The notes beneath the pieces were generated by a model. The model did not search any database and had not been told where the DNA came from. It worked only from the letters and a program-made list of their open reading frames with translations. Made by a program: the position numbers and the translations under genes. A stretch of 64,000 bases of DNA from JACVRW01 sp963734025 (GTDB lineage: Bacteria > Actinomycetota > Thermoleophilia > Solirubrobacterales > Thermoleophilaceae): positions 7,006 through 71,005 of the forward strand of contig CAVTFR010000020.1 of the NCBI GenBank assembly GCA_963734025.1. Reading direction: 5' to 3'. Positions 57,770 to 64,000 of this stretch are shown piece after piece; positions within the stretch are counted from its first letter, which is position 1; every line of letters begins with the position of its first letter.

Positions 57770-59983
57770 TTATGCGCTAGAGCGCACCTCGAGACTGGTC
57801 GCCGCCAGCAGCGGCAAACGCAGCGGCCGCCAACTCGTCTCACGCTTCGCCTGAGCGGCACATCGGCGAACTCGGGCCCACTCCGTACGGGATCCAGCCA
57901 CTTCGGACACGAGCAGCGGATAACAGCAGAAGCCCACGGCCGTTCGCTCTCGAGCAGCGCAACGGCGTCCTCGGCGGCGCCCAGGCGAGCGGCCTGACGC
58001 GCGAGGTAGTAGAGAGCCTCCGGGTACGGGAAGCCAGACGAGGCGATGGCCTGAATCGCCGTCAGGGCGTCCGCGGATCGTTTTCGAGAAGCGCGCGCAG
58101 GACGCCAATCATGTGTTGAAGTTTCGGCGGCAACTTCGGCTCGCGACTCGCCAGGAAACCCAGCGCCTCGTTCTCACGCCCGAGGGCAACGAGGGCGAAG
58201 CCGACCACCAAGGGTGCCTCCACCTTGCTCGCCAGAACGGCCTCGTAGTCCCGAAGCATCCACAGCGTATGAATCACCGATGTCTTGATTCCGGGATTGA
58301 GACACCGTGCCGCTTCGTCGGCGCGACGCGACCCGTCCAGCCCCGCAAGAGCGACACGCGTAGACGAGGCCGCCGAACAGCTCCGGATCCGTCCTGCGTC
58401 GGCTGGCCTGATTCAGGCCGCCCCATTGCCTCGCGCGCTCGCCCGCGATGGATGTCGAGTTGCGCCGTCAGGCTGTGCGCCAATGGAGGCCGAATTAACT
58501 GAGGCCCCGAGTGAGCGCTGCTTCCGCACCAGCCAACTCGTTACTGGTCCCGCCGCCGAGCTAGCCGATCAGGCGGCGGACACGGCAAGCCGGCCCACGC
58601 GGGGCGCGTACCGCGGATCCTCCTGCACGGCCTGTTCGTACAGGCCGCGTGCGATGGCCCAGCTCTTTGGATCCGAGGCGAGCTCGTCGGCCCGAAGGAG
58701 CTATTCGTACAATCGCGCGTTGGCTGGCGCGTCGCACGAGAGCAGCCGCTCTTCGCGCGCCGACAACGGCAGCGACAGCGACTCAACGATCTGGTGAGTG
58801 GGATCGTCTTGGAGCTGAAGGATATCGTTGAGCGTGAGTTGTGTCGTCCGCGACCAGAGCAGTCGGCCGCCAGGCGCCTCGACAAGCTGTGTGGCCACGC
58901 GCACTTCGCTGCCGGCGCGGAATAGCGTCCCGGTCACCGCCGCGTTGACATCGAGCTCGGTGGCAACCGCGGCCAAGTCGGGCGCTTCGGCCTTGAAGCG
59001 GGCGGCTACCAGGCTCGATCGCACGACCAAGGACGTGAGACTGCCGAGCGACGCGGAGATGGCGTCGGCGAACTGAACGATAGGAAATCAATCTCGGGAT
59101 CGGGCCGCAGCATCCGGAAGGGGAGAACAATCAAGCGCGTCATTGTGCGCGCGACTGGCGCGACTCCGGAGTCACTCAGATTCCGGGTGGACGAAGCGCC
59201 TGCGCCATGGCGGTGGCGACGGCGTAGCGGTCCGCCGGCTTCTTGCAAGTTGCCTGATGCAGGATCGGTTTAACGGCGGCCAGCGCCGGCGATCGATCGA
59301 GCGACGGCAGTGGCTCGTAAATGACGGCGTGGAACACCTGGGCGACGGTCTCGCCGGGGAACGCGGCCTTTCCCACGACCAGTTCGAAGAGTATGGCGCC
59401 GACGGCGAACAAATCGGAGCGTCCATCCAACGGGCTGCCAGTGAGCTGCTCCGGCGACATGTAGTGCGGCGTGCCCATGACGGTGCCCGCCATGGTCATG
59501 CTGGCCTGCGTCTGCGCGCTCACCTCCTGCACCCCGCGGGCCAGACCGAAGTCGAGCAGCTTGATACCGTGTGCAGTGAGGAAGATGTTTGATGGCTTGA
59601 GGTCGCGATGGACGATCCGCGCGCGTGAATCGCCTCCAAAGCCGAAAGACCGCAAGCGTGATGTCGACACTCGTAGGCAGCGGGATCGGCCCGCGGGCGA
59701 GCCGTGCCGACAGCGGTTCGCCCTCGAGCAACTCCATGGCAATGAACAGCTCGCCGTTGGCTTCGCCGACTTCGTAAAGCTGGCACACGTTGGGATGAGA
59801 CACGCTGGCCGCTGCGCGCGCTTCGCGCCAGAGGCGCTCACGCGACAACTCATCGCAGGTGCCACGCACCATCTTGAGGGCGACGCGACGCTGGAGCCGT
59901 TCGTCGGTCGCGGCGTAGACCACGCCCATGCCGCCTTCGCCGAGCTTGGACACCACGCGATAGTGAGCAATTGTGTCGGGCAT
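57770..59983 (-). pseudogene. Ser/Thr protein kinase with TolB-like and TPR regions, multiply frameshifted
   Basis: ATG 59983 opens MPDTIAHYRVVSKLGEGGMG with the Gly loop and VALKMV (Lys). After frame changes near 59640-59610 the kinase continues with IVHRDLKPSNIFL, LLDFGLARG, MGTPHYMSPEQL and PADRYAVATAMAQAL. Further fragments in other frames give a TolB-like region (LTSLVVRSSLVAARF, EVRVATQLVEAPGGRLLW) and TPR-like parts (ANARLYE, GLYEQAVQEDPRYAP, LVALGRENEALGFLASREP). At least six frame changes and one in-frame TAG (where Tyr is expected after ARLYE) break it. The architecture is typical of Acidobacteriota kinases. Confidence 0.75.
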
Positions 59984-60841
59984 GTCGTAGTAAAGCGATT
60001 CTACACGGCGCGGGTTCAGCATTGCCGACCGTGTGGATGTCGAGCATGCGTATAGAATTCTCGTCGGTGGACCATGTCTGGCCCGTACCCGTTTCGGCAC
60101 GGGAAACCTGACCGATGGCGGTTAAGCCGGCTGATAATGGGTTCGAACTGGTGAAATCTGGGCCACCACGAAAGGCACTGGGTGACGCCGCAGTGTTTAG
60201 AATTCCCGCGGTTGGCTCGTCCTGAGGCAGGACACCCTGGTCAGCGTGATCACCCTGGGGAGCGGTCAGGCGGGCTACCCTCATCTCCTCTGCATCCTCC
60301 CCCGCTCCCTCCAGCGCCCAGTGGCCTCAACTGACGGCAGCCCCACAAGAACGTCAATGAAACTGGGATGCGGCTGTGGGCCTGATGCCCCTTCGTCGCG
60401 ACGCTAGTGAACATTGAGGTTCGAGGTGGATGTGCCGGCGAATCACTTGGGACCAGGCCGAGACGGAGGGCATAAAAGCGCTAGGGCCTCATAGCGATCC
60501 AGTATGTTGCGGGTCAACGAGCTTGCAAAGCTACTCCGAAGGCTGCAGGGTCATCGCTTCGGAGCCCTGCTGATGATGACGCGATTCGAGAAAGCACTGT
60601 GCTGGGGTCCAGGACAAATTCTAGTAGCCCTGGTACCTCTGATTGTTTGGCCGCCCGGCCGCGATCGCGCAGCAATGGCTGGATTCGGCCAGTCGGTGGC
60701 GACGTTGTACGTTCTGCTTGCCGCACTATCGATCGCAGCCCAGGCCGAACTTGACCGCGACGTCGCGCCCGAGCTGGGAGCACGGGCGACGGAGAATTAT
60801 TGGAGAATCTGCGTGTCCGCGATAAACACTACTGAGGACAA
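59984..60841. other. Intergenic stretch between two kinase genes
   Basis: This 858-base gap contains one copy of a dispersed repeat (60303-60382). A plus-strand open frame from 60504 has two hydrophobic stretches (ILVALVPLIVW and ATLYVLLAALSIAA) but no family likeness, and it runs antisense into the neighbouring PD40 gene; it is not called as a gene. Confidence 0.45.
60303..60382. repeat. Dispersed repeat, copy A, upstream of kinase-TPR gene
   Basis: This 80-base element and copy B at 63530-63610 agree at about four in five positions over the core (GCCTCAAC-GA-GGCAGCC ... TGGG-TGCGGCTGTGG), with a 1-nt gap. Both copies lie upstream of a Ser/Thr kinase start on the minus strand. Confidence 0.65.
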
Positions 60842-63451
60842 TCAGCGTCCATCGGGAGTCCAATTCAACGTCACAGTCAGCAGCGGGTCGGCGTCCTCGG
60901 TGCGCTCGCTGACGAGAAATCGCTGCCGTTTGGGGCAGGTGAATAGGCCGAACCGAACGCCAGGAAGTGAATCGAAAGACGCTCGGAAGAGCGGCTCAGG
61001 GTCCTCGAAAACGTCCCATCCGGCCGCACGCGTACACCATGAGCGTCTGTTGGCGCGATGTATCCACTCCCTCCCGTCGCGTCGCCACTGGGGATCTCGC
61101 CGCCGTTAGTCGAGATTCGCGATCTCTTTGTCGGTTTCGGAAGGTCGTCAGGTAGACCTGCCGCTCACCGCCCTCAGTAGATGTGGTACGCCAGCCAGCG
61201 GTCATGGGGCGAGATGCGGCCACCTGACGCGGTGGCGAGCCAATAGGGCTGGCGCTCGGCCGTCGAGCGGTTCTACCGTAGATCGCTGACGTTCCCGAAG
61301 AGCAGAAAACGGCGGCATGCGCGAGGCACGCCTCCCTGGAAGTCCGGGGTCGGTGCATCGAAGATACGCTCGTTGTTCCGTTTCCGTTTGCTGCCCTTGG
61401 TACATGTCCCAAATCCCGAACGTGTCGATGCAAAGATGACCTTACTCCCGTCGGCGCCCACATCGGGAAGCCGGCGCCAACGGGATTTGCGGAGGCGTTC
61501 GCCTACGCCCCGCTCGAGATCAAATAGCCAGATGTCCCGGAGACCCGTCTTTCGGCCTCGGCGGCGACGGCCGGCCTGCTTCCATCCGGCAAGAGCCCGG
61601 GGAAACTGTAATCCGCGGCTGAGCTCCGACGGCTCCGCTGGGAACTGGGCGGTCCATCCAGTGCAATTGGCTGTTCGACAACGATGTCGGCGGTACTCCG
61701 AGCGACCGACCAGCAACGGCAAACGGGCCACGAGTCGACCGGCTGCGCCCGTACACCGGGCGCGCCACGACACGGGCATCTCCGGAAACTTCTCCGCGTA
61801 CTGGATCGAATGGCTGCGCGAGCAGCGTGAGATCGCGAACGAAGAACAGGGACGGTCGGCCGGCCGGGCTGAGGCCATCGCGCTATTCGAATGACCGGAA
61901 GCGCATCGCTGGCCGATGCGGATCACCCAGCGAGCCCAGATAGATGCCCCGATATTCGTGTTGCGTATTTCGGATGAGATACAGAAACGTCGGCCGTCCG
62001 GCAGCATCAATGGAAACCGATGGAAACGTTGCCCTCCTTATCGACCTGGGTCGCCGCAATTGCTCGCCCCGATCGGACGAGATCCAATAGAGTCCGGCAT
62101 CCTCCGCGAAGACCACCGTTCCGTCGGGGCTCCAGAGTGCCATCGTTCCGCGCTACAGGTGCACAGATCCTGTGGCGCACGATCCCCGTTATCGCAATCT
62201 TCTTCAGTCGCCCCCTCACCGCGAAGGCGATGAAGTCGGCTTCCGGCGACCAAAAAGGAAAATCTGCCCCTTGATCCGGGTAGTGGGCGCGCCCGGAAAT
62301 TGCGAGCCGTTGGACCCAGACGACCGGCGTGGACTCGAGGGGCGCAACGTAGGCGAGATGGCGGCCGTCGCGCAAAGTGTGGCGACGGTGCATCGCTCCT
62401 TCGTTCAACTCGCTTCCTTCAGGTGGATGAAGGGGAAACGTGATGGGACGCTCGAATCAGTCGCCAGCCGCCACACGACTGTCCCCGTCGCAGCGCTTAC
62501 GATAACGAGGGCCCCTATCCACGCCACTGCTCGTTGCCACGTTCGAGGTACAGCCTGAGCGATGTTCTTGCTATCGACAAGTTCGGGCGTAACGTCAAAG
62601 GCGCCGGCCAGCGCGAGCCGCATGTCGCCAATGTCGCGCACCCTCTGCTTCGGGTCCTTCTCCAGGCAGCGGCGCAGGTATGTACGTGTAACGGGGAGAG
62701 ACTAGCCGGCAGTTTTGTCCAATCGACCTCCGAGTTGGCGACGGCGTCGAGGGTTTCATTGGTGCCTTGTCTAGCGAACGGCCGCACGGAGGTCAGCATT
62801 TCGTAGAGCACACACCCAAACGCCCAGATGTCCGCGCGCTTATCGACCAGCAGTCCTTTCGCCTGCTCCGGGGGCATGTACGCACAGTGCCCAGAACAAC
62901 ACCCACCTGTGTCATCTCCGCGGACGGGTGATCGTCGGTGAGTTTGTGGAAGCCGCAGCAAGTGCCGAAGCGCCGCGGTCCAGTGCCTTGGCTATCCGGA
63001 AGTCAAGACCTTCATGCGCCATCTGCACGAACTTTTATATTCGCAGGCTTGAGATCTCGGTGGATGATGCCCTGCTCATGCGCGGCTTCCAGCGCCTCCG
63101 CGATCTGGCGGGCGATCGGCAAGGCGTCACCGATCGGGATTGGTCCACGAGCGATCCTCTGTGCGAGGCCTCACCTTCAACAAACTCCATGACCAGCGCG
63201 CGCGCGGGACCGGCTTCTTCGAGGCCGTGGAATGCGCGATGTTCGGGTGGTTTAGCGACGCGAGAAACTCCGCCTCCCGCTGGAATCGAGCGAGCCGTTG
63301 GGATCGCTGGGAAGGTCTCGGGCAGGGCCTTGATAGCGACATCGCGTTTAAGGCGCGTGTCGCGAGCCTTGTAGACCTCTCCCATGCCGCCGGCACCAAC
63401 GGCGGCAACGATCTCGTAAGGCCCGATGCGGGCGCCGGGGAGAAGACTCAT
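60842..63451 (-). pseudogene. Ser/Thr protein kinase with PD40/TolB beta-propeller repeats, multiply frameshifted
   Basis: ATG 63451 opens MSLLPGARIGPYEIVAAVGA and GMGEVYKARDTRLKRDVAIK, a textbook kinase N-lobe. Later pieces in shifted frames give QAKGLLVDKRADIWAFGCVL, YEMLTSVRPFARQ, a membrane segment (AVAWIGALVIVSAATGTVVW), and PD40 propeller blades (ALWSPDGTVVFAEDAGLYW, GADGSKVIFASTRSG). The C-terminus is intact in one frame as PEPLFRASFDSLPGVRFG ending LLTVTLNWTPDGR at TGA 60842. With indels removed the product would be about 870 aa, the normal size of this class. Such kinases are most common in Acidobacteriota. Confidence 0.78.
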
Positions 63452-63529
63452 ATTTGGGAGGTGCGCGCATTATACGGCACGAGCTACAGCGACTCCGGGC
63501 GCCCTCTCAGCTCCGTCACCCATCTTCCT

Positions 63530-63610
63530 CGCTCCCGCCACCTCCCCATCGCCTCAACCGAGGGCAGCCGGACCAGAAACCTCAATAAAATTGGGGTGCG
63601 GCTGTGGACC
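63530..63610. repeat. Dispersed repeat, copy B, upstream of kinase-PD40 gene
   Basis: This is the second copy of the roughly 80-base repeat described for copy A. It lies in the 195-base gap between the kinase start at 63451 and the stop of the next gene at 63647. Function is unknown; a regulatory or small mobile origin is possible. Confidence 0.65.
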
Positions 63611-63646
63611 GATTGCTCCCGCCCTTTGACAGCCAAAACCGATTGA

Positions 63647-64000
63647 CTACTTCGGCGGTACTGGAACGAGACGTTTCAGTTCGTCACCCCATTCTGGATC
63701 AGAATCAGTTCCCGGGCAGCGTCTGGTCTTTCGAGACACTGTCGCGTACGCGAATCAGGAAACGCTCTCCGTCGGCCGTGACATCCCAGCCCCGATCAAG
63801 GCCCCTGTCATCACTGGGTCCGGCGTCGAACAGCGGCTCTGGCTTTGAAACGTCGAAGATCGCTGTTGCCGTTGCTTCGCACCGCCCTCGCAAACATACG
63901 GCTACGACTGTTCTCTGCAGACAATCTCGCCGCCACGGCGCGTCCACTTCGGACCTGTACCGCGTCCGTAAAAACTTGCCATTTTCGTGAGCCGGCATTC
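63647..64000 (-). pseudogene. C-terminal end of another kinase/PD40-type protein, frameshifted
   Basis: Running in from the right edge, one frame gives FDVSKPEPLFDAGPSDDRGL and WDVTADGERFLIRVRDS, the usual last blade of kinase-PD40 proteins. After a frame change near 63720 it continues RELILIQN and, after a further base is missing (AATGGGG where AATTGGGG is expected), GDELKRLVPVPPK to TAG 63647. It is homologous in layout to the gene ending at 60842, so tandem related genes lie here. Confidence 0.65.

Noticed and set aside
60504..61109. A plus-strand frame with two hydrophobic stretches
   Set aside because: Its 3' half is antisense to the well-conserved end of the kinase-PD40 gene, and it has no recognisable family or ribosome binding site.

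Overview
The window looks like a chromosomal piece of a very G+C-rich actinobacterium, most likely class Thermoleophilia (Solirubrobacterales or relatives). This rests on base composition, dense short-overlap operons with many GTG/TTG starts, and gene families typical of that group: the SPSMVVALVALF-type surface protein with pentapeptide-like repeats at 23356, the coiled-coil ELYGLP family at 10680, and a CBS/DRTGG family II pyrophosphatase. No rRNA, complete tRNA, IS element, phage module or CRISPR array was seen.

Layout of the main part (1-56.5 kb). 0-5 kb: class III cyclase, DUF3224 protein with a Cys-rich MarR regulator, DRTGG/CBS inorganic pyrophosphatase and a secreted beta-propeller-like protein. 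5-8.5 kb: a MarR regulator coupled to two 14-TM drug exporters. 8.6-20 kb: a metabolic and hydrolase stretch (S15 peptidase, flavin monooxygenase, two metallo-beta-lactamase-fold proteins, TAP-type hydrolase, ArsR-SRPBCC pair, esterase, glycosyltransferase). 20-24 kb: a two-component system divergent from a secreted repeat protein, with three 8-bp direct repeats at exact 11-bp steps between them. 24-27.6 kb: an iron-uptake pair (EfeM/EfeO-like lipoprotein and FTR1 permease) behind alternating iron-box half sites. 28.3-41.7 kb: a LacI-type regulator and a divergent 11-gene myo-inositol uptake and degradation operon. 41.7-43.6 kb: an ECF41 sigma factor co-transcribed with its epimerase partner behind a TGTCACA-N16-CGTC promoter. 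44-51.6 kb: HAD phosphatase, SGNH hydrolase, quinone oxidoreductase, two divergent sulfatase-fold enzymes, asparaginase, GFA protein and HD-domain protein. 51.6-56.5 kb: a glycine betaine ABC importer with a truncated aldehyde dehydrogenase upstream.

At about 56.51 kb the character changes abruptly. An aldehyde dehydrogenase and an amidohydrolase are both cut at the same point, and the remaining 7.5 kb is visibly less G+C-rich and full of frameshifts and nonsense codons. It carries a tRNA-Ser 5' half, a Ser/Thr kinase-TPR gene, a kinase with PD40 propeller repeats, and the tail of a third such gene. Proteins of this type are abundant in Acidobacteriota. A chimeric join or a low-accuracy contig end is the simplest reading; a decayed horizontally acquired block is the alternative.

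Regulation is unusually readable here. Candidate operators and promoters sit upstream of the LacI/inositol operon, the ECF41 operon, the ArsR-SRPBCC pair (apparently leaderless), a MerR/SoxR-type promoter before an MBL-fold gene, the OmpR-family system and the iron operon. Three genes in the otherwise intact part (S15 peptidase, HD protein, betaine-binding protein) each carry one apparent extra G, which could be sequencing error or real inactivation.
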